This document shows positions 30,933-40,999 of a stretch of DNA of 64,000 bases, one piece after another. Where the stretch lies: the NCBI GenBank assembly GCA_033557465.1, contig CM066031.1:1069108444-1069172443 (forward strand). Direction: 5' to 3'. A model generated the notes under the pieces. It saw only the letters and a program-made list of their open reading frames with translations. It ran no database searches and was not told the origin of the DNA. Each line of letters begins with the position of its first letter. The first letter of the stretch is position 1. Origin of the DNA: Ichthyophis bannanicus. Lineage: Eukaryota; Chordata; Amphibia; Gymnophiona; Ichthyophiidae. Position numbers and translations under genes: made by a program.

Positions 30933-32605
30933 ATGCAGACAGCAGTCCAGCAGCGAGATGGGGGCTTTCCAGTCTTTTGCATTGAGGGTCACATGTATGA
31001 TTTTTTCCCAGTTGGTGAGAGGTCTTACGTGTGCACTAGGTGCAAGGAGCTCTTTGTCTCAGGGAACAAGTCCGTTCTCTAGAGGCTAGAGTAGCAGACT
31101 TGGAAAACATAAGAAAGACAGAGAGGTACATAGACGAGACCTACAGGGATATAGTCCTGAAGTCCCACCACCAGTCTGGCAGCATCCCTGTTGCCATGGA
31201 GGAGAGAGGTCATGTGACAGGAGAGCATCACCCTGGTGTGGCGGGAAGTGATCCTGTAACTAGGACCTGTCCTCCAGGTGATGTAAAACCCTCTCATATC
31301 GAGGAAGTTTCTCCAGGGCCATGTGCCCATGAGGGAAGGGTTAGGACAGCCATTATAGTTGGTGATTCGATCATTAGGCATGTAGATAGCTGGGTGGCTG
31401 GTGGACATGAGAATCGCCCTTTCTTATCCCCATCAGCTCTCACCACTTTGTTGCTATCTTTGGTTATGTCACGGGTGGATTTCACAAACTCAATCTTCAT
31501 CGGCCTTTCTAAATCCCAACAGTCCCGGTTACAACAGATTCAGAACACTGCTGCTCGTCTTGTCACCCATTCTTCCCCCCGTGATCACATAACACCCCTG
31601 CTATTTCGTCTTCATTGGTTACCCCTTCCCCACCGTGCTCATTTCAAGCTTCTCACCCTGGTTCATAAAGCTCTCCATACAGGCACCCCTCAATACTTAA
31701 CAGACCTTCTTTCTTTTCACTCTCCTAGGTACACCCCTCGCTCCTTCCACCTTAACCGCCTCACCCTTCCCTCCCCTTCCCGCGCCCACTTACAATCTAC
31801 TCGTTCCTCTGCTTTCTTTTTTGCTGGCCCCACCCTCTGGAATTCCCTTCCCTCTTCACTCCGCCTGGAACCTCATCACTCCACATTCAAACAAAACTTG
31901 AAAACCCACCTCTTTTCCCTGGCGTTTGATATCCCCTCCGCTTCCGTGTGAATCCCACTTGCCCTATCCTCTGCTTTCCTCGTGTCTTGCTCTCATTTAT
32001 GTTTTGGTCTTGTCTCTCTTGCTTTTATTGCTTTTCTATCAAGAAATTGTAATTCTTTTCCACTTCATTGGCTTCGGCCTTCTTTTAAATTTGGTTTTAT
32101 TGTACACCGCTTTGCTTGCCATTGAAAGGCGGTTTTTATCAAATGAAATAAAACATAAACATAAAACATAAACATAACATGCCTGCCTGGTGCGAAGGTA
32201 GCGGACCTCACGCGCCACCTAGATAAGGTCTTAGATAGTGCTGGGGAGGAGTCTGCTGTCTTGGTACATGTCAGTACCAATGACATAGGAAAATGTGGTA
32301 GGGAGGTTCTGGAGGCTAAATTTAGGCTTTTAGGTAGGAAGTTGAAATCCAGAACTTCCAGGGTAGCATTCTCCGAAATGCTTCCCGTTCCACGCGCAGG
32401 ACCCAAAAGGCAGGCAGAGCTCTGGAGTCTAAATGTGTGGATGAGACAATAGTGCAGAGATGAGGGTTTTGGATTTGTTAGGAACTGGGGAACCTTCTGG
32501 GGAAAGGAGGGGCTCTTCCGAAGGGATGGGCTTCACCTTAACTGGGATGGAACCAGGCTGCTGGCATTAACCTTTAAAACGGAGATAGAGCAGTTTTTAA
32601 ACTAG
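30933..32605 (+). pseudogene. CR1 ORF1 protein with SGNH-esterase-like domain, split by insertion
   Basis: Starts at ATG 30933 with a cysteine pair ('YVCTRCKELF') like a small zinc-binding motif, then a short coiled-coil-like segment ('LEARVADLENIRK'), which is one frame off after a shift near 31070. The esterase signature blocks are present: 'IIVGDSIIRHVDS' (nucleophile Ser, about 31352), and after the L2 insertion 'HVSTNDIG' (about 32262) and 'DGLHLNWDG' (Asp/His pair, about 32526). CR1-type ORF1 proteins with such an esterase domain are known; their role is thought to be RNP or membrane related. It ends at TAG 32603-32605. Confidence 0.75.
31419..32178 (+). mobile_element. L2-type LINE fragment nested inside CR1 ORF1
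   Basis: Encodes 'LVMSRVDFTNSIFIGLSKSQ', 'RLQQIQNTAARLVTHSS', 'HITPLLFRLHWLPLPHR' and 'TLWNSLPSSLRLEPHHS', the C-terminal L2 reverse transcriptase region, then a 3' UTR with 'gtacaccgctttgcttgcc' and a (cataaa)n tail to 32178. By chance its frame is continuous with the upstream CR1 frame, giving a fused 303-codon frame from 31040. CR1 sequence resumes at about 32181. Confidence 0.88.
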
Positions 32606-32649
32606 ATAATAGGGGAAAGCCAAGAGTCGCCCAAGAGTGGATGGTTCGG

Positions 32650-35600
32650 AAGAATGTATCCTTGAAGGATACTACCAAAAGCAGAGAGGTTGCAAAAAAA
32701 GAGTAAAGTAACCCAAATGCCCTCGAGTATGGAGCAGACAGAGCTTAAAGATCCCAAATTACCCATGTCTACCAATAGCCAGCTTAATATGAATAAAATA
32801 CAGTCTCTAAAATGCTTGTATACAAATGCTAGAAGTCTAAAAAATAAGATGGGAGAGTTAGACTATATAGCACTAAATGAGAGGTTAGATATGATTGGAA
32901 TATCAGAGACATGGTGGAAGGAGGACAACCAGTGGGACACTGTGATACCTGGGTACAAACTATATCGTAATGATAGAGCTGATCAAATTGGTGGAGGGGT
33001 TGCGCTCTATGTTAGAGAGGGCATTGAGTCAGAAAGGATTAAAGTTTTTTTTTAAATTGAAATTTCATCAAACTTACAAAAGCAAACAAAAAGAAACTTT
33101 ACATGTTTCATAGAGGCAAATATTAAACAAAACGAAACAACTAACAGCAATACATCACCTTAGCCCACCATATGGGGAGATATTAGAAAGGAAAAAAGAA
33201 AGAAAGGATTAAAGTTTTGCAGGAAACAAAATTTGCTGTAGAATCTATGGATTGAAATTCCATGTAAAAAGGGGAAGGCGATGGCAGTGGGGGTGTACTA
33301 TCGACCGCCTGGCCAGAATGAACAAATGGATGATGAAATGCTCAAAGAAATCAAGGAAGCTAACAAAAGTTACAGCTCAGTAATAATAATGGGTGATTTC
33401 AATTACCCCGGTATCGACTGGGTCAGTGTCACGGCACGACATGCTAGGGAGATAAAGTTCTTAGATGACATAAATGACTGCTTCTTGGAGCAGCTGGTTC
33501 ATGAACCGACCAGAGGGGAAGCCATATTAGACCTAGTCCTTAGTGGAACACCAGATCTAGTGCAAGAGATAAGGGTGTAGGGGCACTTGGCAATAGTGAT
33601 CATAGCATGATCGCCTTTGGTTTAATTAGTAGAGGAGGGATAGTAAGGAAATCCACAGTACTACCTTTTAACTTTCGAAAGGGAGACTATGATAAAATGA
33701 GGAAAATAGTTAAGAAAAAACTAAAAGGAGCAGTTGCAAAGGTAAAAGACTTACATCAAGCTTGGGTGTTGTTGAAAAATACTATCTTGGAAGCCCAGAC
33801 CAGCTGTATTCCACACTTTAAGAAAAGTGGAAGGAAGTCCAAAAAACTGCCAGCATGGTTTAAAGGTGAGGTCAGAGAGGCTGTTGTTGCCAAAAAAGCA
33901 TCTTTCAGGAAATGGAAAAAAGAGCCAAACAATGAAACCTGGAAACAGCACAAGCACTGACAAGTCAAATGCAAGGTATTGATAAGGCAGGAAAAGGGAG
34001 AATTTGAGAAGAAGCTTGCTGCGGAAGCAAAAACGCGAAATAAAGACTTTTTCAAGTACATTCGTAGCAAAAAAACCTGTGAGAGAGTCAGTTGGTCCAT
34101 TAGATGACAGAGGGATTAAAGGGGCACTAAGAGGCGACAAGGCAATAGCGGAGAGACTGAATGAATTCTTTGCTTCGGTCTTTACTGAGGAAAATGTAGG
34201 GATCTTACTCATGACTGAAGTGGTATTTAAAGGTGCGGAAGAATTGAAGGACATATCGATACATCGAGAAGATGTATCACAACTATTAGATAAACTGAAG
34301 AGTAGCAAATCACCTGGGCTGGATGGTATACATCCAAGGGTGTTGAAAGAACTGAAATATGAGATTGCAGACCTGCTATTAGTAATCTGTGAACTATCAT
34401 TAAAATCATCTGTTATACCTGAAGATCGCCAATGTAACAACAATTTTTAAAAAGGGTTCCATGGATGATCCGGGAAACTACAGACCGGTGAGCCTGACGT
34501 CAATACCGGGAAAAATGGTAGAAACCATCATAAAGAATAAAATTACTCAGCATGTAGATAGTCATGGCCTAATGGGAGACAGCCAACATGGCTTTAGACA
34601 AGGAAGATCTTGTCTTACTAATCTGTTGTTTTTTTGAAGGTGTGAATAAACAGGTGGACAAAGGTGAGTCGGTTGATATAGTGTATCTGGACTTTCAGAA
34701 AGCCTTTGACAAGGTCCCTCATCAGAGACTTTTGGCAAAACTAAAGAGTCATGGGATAGGAGGCAGTGTACTACTGTGGATCAGGAACTGGTTAAAAGAT
34801 AGAAAGCAGAGGGTAGGGCTAAATGGCCAATTTTCCCAATGGAGAAAGGTGAATAGTGGTGTACCCCAGGGATCTGTGCTGGGTCCACTGCTTCTTGACA
34901 TATTCATAAATGACCTGGAAAGTGGAATAACAAGTGAGGTTATCAAATTTGCAGATGACACAAAACTATTCAAAGTTGTTAAAACCCAAGAGGATTGTGG
35001 AAAATTGCAAGAGGATCTTGATAAATTGGAAGACTGGGCATCAAAATGGCAGATGAAATTTAATGTGAACAAGTGCAAAGTTATGCACCTAGGGAAAACA
35101 ACCCAAACTATGGTTACACGATGCAAGATTCCACATTAGGAACCACCACCCAGGAAAAAGATTTAGGCGTCATTGTGGATACCATGTTAAAACCCTCTGC
35201 CCAGTGTGCAGCGGCAGGCAAGAGAGCAAATAGAATGCTAGGTATCATAAGGAAAGGAATGGAAAATAAACAAAAGATATTATAATGCCTCTATATCGTT
35301 CCATGGTGAGACTACACCTTGAATATTGTGTGCAATTCTGGGTCGCTGTATCTTAAAAAGGATAGAGCGATATTAGAAAAGGTTCAGAGAAGAGCCACCA
35401 AAATGGTAAAGGGGTGGAAGGATTCTCCTATGGAGAAAGGCTAAAAAGGTTAGGGCTCTTTAACCTGGAAAGAGACGGCTGAGGGGAGATATGATAGAAG
35501 TCTATAAATTAATGAACGGAGTGGAATGGGTAAACGTACATCGATTGTTTATGTTATCAGAATATAGAAAGACTAGGGGACGTGCAATGAAGCTACAGGG

Positions 35601-35760
35601 GAAACTATTTAAGACTAATAAAAGAAAATATTTTTTCACTCAATGTGTAATCAAACTCTGGAATTTGTTACCGGAGGATGTAGTAAAGGCTGTTAGTGTA
35701 GCTGGGTTTAAAAACGGTTTGGACACGTTCCTGGAGGAAAGGTCCATAAACCATTTTTAA
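32650..35760 (+). pseudogene. CR1 ORF2 (endonuclease-reverse transcriptase), frameshifted
   Basis: Endonuclease blocks in order: 'CLYTNARSLKNKM' (Asn), 'GISETWWKED' (Glu), 'VGVYYRPPG' (Tyr), 'IIMGDFNYPGIDW' (Asp/Asn). Reverse transcriptase blocks follow: 'KSSKSPGLDGIHPRVLKEL', 'NYRPVSLTSIPGKMVE', 'VDIVYLDFQKAFDKVPHQRL', 'GVPQGSVLGPLL', and the catalytic 'KFADDTKLF' at about 34944-34970. The C-terminus is 'NVNKCKVMHLGK' through 'KNGLDTFLEERSINHF' (stop 35758-35760). All catalytic motifs are still readable, but small indels near 33070, 33580, 33960, 34440, 34635, 35095 and 35270 and the 33049 insertion break the frame. The enzyme nicks the target and primes first-strand synthesis in intact relatives. 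Confidence 0.9.
33049..33200 (-). mobile_element. Short L1-type retroinsertion with 18-bp target duplication
   Basis: 'agaaaggattaaagtttt' occurs at 33031-33048 and 33201-33218. The 152-bp insert between them begins with T-rich 'tttttaaattgaaatttcatc', the complement of a 3' polyA end. This indicates a 5'-truncated minus-strand retrotransposition into CR1 ORF2. Long duplications plus polyA fit L1 target-primed integration. Confidence 0.85.
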
Positions 35761-36189
35761 GAAGGGACCCAGGATATCAATGCTTGACCCAATACAAGCA
35801 TTGTGGAACCTGTGTCTTTTGGAGAAACTGCTAGGTACGTATGACCTAGATTGGCCACTGTTGGAAACAGGATACTGGGCTTGATGGACCTTGGTCTGAC
35901 CCAGTATGGCATATCTTATGTTCTTATGCCACTGCCAATTGGCAGGGGCTGTGAAGAAGCACCTATGGCCTGGCTGCAGTTAATGCTACCTCTTAAGGTG
36001 GTATTATCTGCTGCCAAAATTGGGACAATATGGGCAGCCATTGTGTGAACATTTTTCATGTGGTGACTGCCTCTGATCACCATGCCTTTTTCCTACCCGA
36101 TCCCATGTCTCCCTTCTCTACCATTAGAAATGCAGATGTTGCAGAAAACTGCCTGCAATATCTGCATTTTGATCATATTAGCTGTCACT

Positions 36190-36690
36190 GCAGCACTTAC
36201 TTTCCCACATTTGTTGTACAGAAAGACACAACAAGGTATCACGCCTCCTCCACTGGAAAACCTACAAACATTACAGAATTACTGTCACTGAAAAGCACTG
36301 GGTTCATGACCCTTAGAGACTAACAGAGAATGAAGGGAAATCCTGCCATAGTGGTAAAGATGAAGAATACCAGAACAACATTGATAATAGAAGTGTTGGT
36401 ACCAAGTGATTATTCTGTGAATTATGTGGAGAGGCAGAAGATCCTGAAGTACCAAGAAATGCAGTCAAAGACAAAGAAAATGTGGCAGAAGGATACATAA
36501 ATCTTTCCCATTGTACTGGAAGCTACAGGCTTGATAAAAAAGAATATCCAAGCACTTCTTGACAAACTTCCCATGCCTGTTACATCTTATGAACTCCAGA
36601 AGGAAGCTTTTTTTGGAACGATGCAAGTATTATGCCAAACATTAGCAGTAAATTTGAGAGACTGAGATTATACTCCACTTACCCTGACTT
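36190..36690 (+). pseudogene. Remnant of an R2/R4-type LINE restriction-like endonuclease domain
   Basis: A frame from about 36330 reads 'NPAIVVKMKNTRTTLIIEVL' then 'VPSDYSVNYVERQKILKYQE', a stop (36498), then 'IFPIVLEATGLIKKNIQALL' and 'ELQKEAFFGTMQVLCQTL'. This matches the C-terminus of non-LTR elements whose endonuclease has a (K/R)PD...D/E-type centre and the tail 'viPivvGALGtv.k.l...lqk.aLLGTA.iLRk.L'. The PD is here PA, one stop is internal, and upstream sequence (36200-36320) carries decayed matches. It is a clade not otherwise present in the window. Clade naming is from memory and moderate. Confidence 0.5.
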
Positions 36691-36769
36691 AGAAGTGAGG
36701 TTCACGACTGTCATGGTATCCGTAAAATTAATCCATTTGGAGAATATGCCCTGATTAAATATCCCCCTA

Positions 36770-37304
36770 AAGAGCACTAACTGTTAGCACAGGGCTTAGC
36801 ACGCATTAAGCGCACCATGCTAACAGTTAGCATGGGGCTTTATGCTAAAAATCCCATAGCAGGTTTATTAGGTGGGGACTGGGCAAGTTAGAGATGGAAC
36901 AAGGGTATTGACAGTGCAGCATGGTTAGCATGGGTGGGTTTGGCATGCAGTAACCATGCTGCCATTAGCATGGGCACACTTCTTAACACCTCAATATAGA
37001 ACATATATATATATAAGAACATAAGATATGCCATACTGGGTCAGACCAAGGTCCATCAAGCCCAGTATTCTGTTTCCAACAGTGGCCAATCTAGGTCATA
37101 TGTACCTAGCAGTTTCCCCAAGGGACACAGGTTCCACAATGCTTGTAGGTGGTGCTAATTGCACCTGCATGCCATTTAACCCAGTGCTGCACGGTCTCAA
37201 TGCACTAACAGTAGGAGGATGGACAAACATGTCTTAGCACGCCTTAGTACGCGATTGAGCCACAAATGTAGTGTAAACCTAGTGCACTTTAGTAAACATG
37301 CCCC
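36770..37304. mobile_element. 'ggggcatgttta' family MITE carrying a nested CR1 tail
   Basis: Ends with 'agtaaacatgcccc' and contains many 'gttagcatggg/ccatgctaac' inverted blocks like 25750-26127. The middle (37010-37150) is a reverse-strand CR1 3' tail preceded by a short (TA)n run. The left end is diverged. Confidence 0.5.
37010..37150 (-). repeat. CR1 3' tail nested in the MITE
   Basis: 'aagaacataagatatgccat', 'actgggtcagaccaaggtcc' and 'aacagtggccaatctaggtc' are the complement of the 3' end at 35790-35930, with about 95% agreement by eye. It is a very short, strongly 5'-truncated insertion. Confidence 0.9.
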
Positions 37305-37619
37305 ACCCACTATGACATATCAATAATAGATTATTGTTTCACTTTTGCTAGTACTAGCTGTAACTTATTTTTTGCATCTTTGTTGTTTGGATACAGTTCT
37401 CAATCTCTCCTCTGCTTTTATATAATTTTCTCATAATTTATTTTTCTAGATTTCTGTTTAATTTAGCCTTCAAATGTTTCTTTTTTCCATCTTTCTCCCC
37501 TCGAATTGTCTCTGAAATGTATTACATTTAACTTCTGTCCATCCCTCTTTTCTCTTTCTATCTCTTTTCTCCATCACTGATTCTTCATCTCTCTCACTTC
37601 TCTGTGACTGTCTTATTTC
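37305..37619. other. Pyrimidine-rich spacer
   Basis: T/C-rich DNA leading into the minisatellite. No gene seen. Confidence 0.5.
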
Positions 37620-38256
37620 TTTATGCTCCTTTCCCCACCCCTGTTCAGAGCCCCATTCTTACTACTACTTTATGCTCCTTTCCCCACCCCTCTTCACAGC
37701 CCCATTCTTACTACTACTTTATGCTCCTTTCCCCACCCCTCTTCACAGCCCCATTCTTACTGCTACTTTATGCTCCTTTCCCCACCCCTGTTCACAGCCC
37801 CATTCTTACTACTACTTTATGTTCCTTTCCCCACCCCTCTTCACAGCCCAATTCTTACTACTACTTTATGTTCCTTTCCCCACCTCTGTTCACAGCCCCA
37901 TTCTTACTACTACTTTATGTTCCTTTCCCCACCCCTCTTCACAGCCCCATTCTTACTACTACTTTATGCTCCTTTCCCCACCCCTCTTCACAGCCCCATT
38001 CTTACTACTACTTTATGCTCCTTTCCCCACCCCTCTTCACAGCCCCATTCTTACTACTACTTTATGCTCCTTTCCCCACCCCTGTTCACAGCCCCATTCT
38101 TACTACTACTTTATGCTCCTTTCCCCACCCCTGTTCACAGCCCCATTCTTACTGCTACTTTATGCTCCTTTCCCCACCCCTCTTCACAGCCCCATTCTTA
38201 CTACTACTTTATGCTCCTTTCCCCACCCCTCTTCACAGCCCCATTCTTACTACTAC
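37620..38256 (+). repeat. Minisatellite, 13 copies of a 49-bp unit
   Basis: Unit 'tttatgctcctttccccacc' + 'cctcttcacagccccattct' + 'tactactac' repeats exactly thirteen times (13 x 49 = 637 bp) with only a few substitutions: C/G at one position, occasional T in 'gttcc', 'actgctac'. Because 49 is not a multiple of three and the unit has no stop in any frame, all three forward frames stay open for about 200 codons and encode the same cyclic peptide in shifted phase. These are not genes. The array abuts a reverse-strand SINE whose tail is (TAG)n. Confidence 0.97.
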
Positions 38257-38600
38257 TTATCGTTTCTATAGTGCTACTATACAGCACTGTATAAATACAC
38301 ATTAGAGACAGTCCCTTCTCAGAGGAACTTACAATCTATGCAAGACAGACAAATAAGACAATTAGAGTTTCTTTTTAATCATAGGGAAATGGTTAAAAGC
38401 TGTAGAATAAGAGGTTAAGTTTTTTAAAAGCATCTTCAAAAAAGTGGGCTTTTAGAAAGGATTTGAATACTGTTAAAGCGGTCTTTTGTATTTGAAACGC
38501 CACTATTGAACCAGAAAATGAGTTTAGTGAGCTCTGTTGTGACGGAGGCAGGCGACCATGGTATAGAGACTTCCAAAAAGCAAAGGCACTTTGATTCTTC
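38257..38600 (-). repeat. SINE-like repeat with (TAG)n tail, reverse strand
   Basis: 'tactactacttatcgtttctatagtgctac' (from 38251), 'gagacagtcccttctcag' and 'cttacaatctatgcaagaca' form the complement of the repeat at 59850-60065, which reads 'gattgtaagctctgatgag', 'agggccgtc', 'agcactatacaaatgctcagtagtag'. Its (CTA)n edge overlaps the last minisatellite unit. Confidence 0.65.
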
Positions 38601-38604
38601 ATCT

Positions 38605-39485
38605 TGTCACAGTCTTATGAGTTAGGATTCCTCTAGGATATCTGTCATACACATGCCTCACATTGAAAACCATGAATTTCAGCTGTTCTTCCATGATAGA
38701 AGTTAGCTGTTTGGGTGATAAATGTTTCCTGAGATATTCTGAGTGTATATGGGAGGAAATCCAGAGGCTTCCAATAGCCCCTTAAGGACATCTCCTAAAC
38801 CTGCCAAAAACCTGAAAAATTGAAAATGTGAGAGAGAAGAAAAATAAAGAGCTTTTCTCTTTATTCTTAGGCTTTCTGAGATGTCTGCTGGGTGACAATA
38901 AAGAATTTATGATACAAATTTGTTAAATTTTGACAGCTGCCTTGATCAGTAGGGCTTCCATTCCTGCATGTAAGAATACGAAGGGCATTAATGAGTCAAA
39001 ACAAGATCCAAACTAGTCATATGGTTCAGATCAATTTATCAATAAAATAAGTATGAACTATTAAGCTGTATTTTTTTGACAAAAATATCATTTTCACTTG
39101 CAAGTGAACAGATTCTCAAAAGCGATCTGCAGATTGCAACTACCAGATGATTCTATATCTCCAAATACCATATGTGTAATGTTTGTTCTAGCAGTCATAG
39201 TTCTTTCTAAGCTAAAAAAAAATACATATATTTTTCATTCAACTTGTTTGTTGTTTATTTAGTTTGACGTGATTTATTAATCACCTTTTTGGAAAGATTA
39301 ACCCAAAGCAGTGAAAAAAGGGCTATGTATTTCTGCTTGACCATTTTAAACGAAAGTTATGAATTAGTGTAGCAACCTCCATAATTAGATCATATCTAAT
39401 CTAAATACATTCTACTTCATACTCAAGGTTGCAAGACTAAATATGAGTGCAGGGGGCATTGGTTGTTTTATTTGAGGTCCTTAAT
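38605..39485. other. No recognisable gene or element
   Basis: AT-rich sequence, no frame or repeat that I can support. Confidence 0.4.
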
Positions 39486-39489
39486 TTGA

Positions 39490-39640
39490 TAAAACGTTCA
39501 AAGGGTTGGCTGTGTTAGTCTGTAGTAATCTAAACAAGACAGAGACTCTTGGCACCTTGTAGGCTAACAGGTTTATTGAGGCATGAGCTGTTGAAAACAA
39601 GAGTCCGGTTCGACTTTGGCAAACCCTTCTTCTTGGCCTG
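39490..39640 (-). mobile_element. Penelope-like 3' end, reverse strand
   Basis: The complement reads 'cctgaggaagaagggtttgcc', then a short insertion, 'caacagctcatgcctcaataaacctgttagcc', 'ggtgccaagagtctctg' and 'ttactacagactaacacagcc'. It is the same family as 985-1125. The hammerhead-like core is mutated (GAGGA for GATGA). A minus-strand frame at 39530-39814 has no recognised motif. Confidence 0.45.
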
Positions 39641-40720
39641 GACATTTTCCTTCCAGAGCTCAGATGCTGATGATATCATGCTCTTAAGCAGCACAATGGG
39701 ATGAACCACTGTGGTCAACGGCGTGACCAATATTTGGCTCAACATAGCATCAACAATCAGAAAGCTTAGGAGTGGCCCTGTCAACCAAGAAAATGTTCTA
39801 CTGTCCCTGATCATATTGGGAAGGTGCCAGGGAGGGAAATTTGCAAAGACATTTTGACAAGCAAGGCAGCACTTTATCCATAGAAATAAACTACTATAAA
39901 ACTGCTCACTCTACGTGCAGGTAGAGTTACACATGTACAGCTTGCGTGTGTGTATAACCTCACCCATGGGTTGAGGAGTTATTCCTGAGGGGAGAGTTGG
40001 GATGGGATATGCACTTACATGCATACTTTTTGATCTTCAGAAATATAAGCTTATTTTTCCTTACAAAAATTGTGAGCTTCAAATAGCAGGTGTATGCATA
40101 GTTTTTCTGGGGCAACCTTCAAAGCAGAATCACCTGTGCACTTTCACTTTGAAAATCCAGCAGAGTTCTTATGGTGAAAAGTTCGCACATACGTCTCACT
40201 ATTATGAGCTGTTATAAAATTACAAAAAACAAATATGTGAGGATCAGAAAATCAAAGTGAAACAAATATGTATATGGGGGAAGAGCTTCAATCAAAAGAC
40301 ATTGAATATACAGTACATCAAGCATAGTACTTGGCATAAAGGCTCATCACCGGTCATACATTTTTTTATATGAATGTGAAGGTGTTTGTTTTTAGTTATA
40401 AAATGACCCCTTATTGCTGGAAAGAACAAGAAAATTAAAATGTGAAATATCTCTAAGTCCTTTGTAGAAAAGCATCTGAAAGCCTTAGAAGTCGGCACAG
40501 AATATAGACTATACATGGGAAGGGATGGAATGAAACAAGAATGCATCCAGAGGTTTGAGCCAATCCCTATGTAGCAGTAGGATGATGCAATGACATGTAC
40601 TTAATTATCCTTTCGAAAGAAACAAAGATGCTTTACAATGATTAAGACAGCAACCAAATCAGAAATATACTGGTAATCTGCCCTTGTTCTTTCATATGTA
40701 GTGAATCCTCATTTGTAAAT
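39641..40720. other. No recognisable gene or element
   Basis: Short frames only; nothing with motif support. Confidence 0.4.
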
Positions 40721-40723
40721 ACA

Positions 40724-40995
40724 GTAGCTGGGGAGGTTCAGTGGTTAGCAAGTGATCGTGCCATCCGCTGCCTTATGAAGGACCTGGGTTCCATTCTCAG
40801 GTCATGTCCTCCGCTCCCAACACTGGCTGGGGCTAGAGGTGCTGAAGAGGTAGCAATGATAATCCTGGAGTGAGGGAGTCCTAAGCACTGTGCAACCTCA
40901 ACACCTAGAAGCTGAATTTAGGGTTCATAGTCCTAGGGTTCAGAAGGAGCCCTGGTGCATGACTCCTGATCATTGCAGCAGTGACGGGGCTTAGT
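40724..40995 (+). repeat. tRNA-derived SINE
   Basis: A-box-like 'tagctggggaggttcagtgg' (40724-40743) and B-box-like 'gggttccattc' (40787-40797) lie at tRNA spacing, followed by an unrelated body to about 40995. The promoter would recruit RNA polymerase III in an intact copy. Confidence 0.5.
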
Positions 40996-40999
40996 AAGT

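Larger units (their letters stand above)
30290..35935 (+). mobile_element. Near full-length CR1 LINE with two nested insertions
   Basis: Contains a probable 5' UTR (30290-30932), ORF1 (30933-32605) and ORF2 (about 32650-35760), then the short CR1 3' UTR ending 'atatcttatgttcttatg'. ORF1 is interrupted by an L2 fragment (31419-32178) and ORF2 by an L1-type insertion (33049-33200). The exact 5' end is not certain. It is the most complete CR1 copy in the window and can serve as reference for the others. It is inactive through insertions and frameshifts. Confidence 0.88.

Noticed and set aside
33751..34443. 230-codon minus-strand ORF
   Set aside because: It lies antisense to CR1 ORF2 reverse-transcriptase codons and has no independent motif.
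37620..38256. CRISPR-like regular repeat array
   Set aside because: Units are contiguous 49-bp copies without unique spacers, in a vertebrate-type genome.
37604..38305. Three overlapping 199-233 codon plus-strand ORFs
   Set aside because: They are the three phases of a 49-bp tandem repeat and read the same cyclic peptide. There are no gene signals.
40724..40800. tRNA gene
   Set aside because: A- and B-box-like motifs are present, but no cloverleaf or anticodon arm can be drawn and a SINE body follows.
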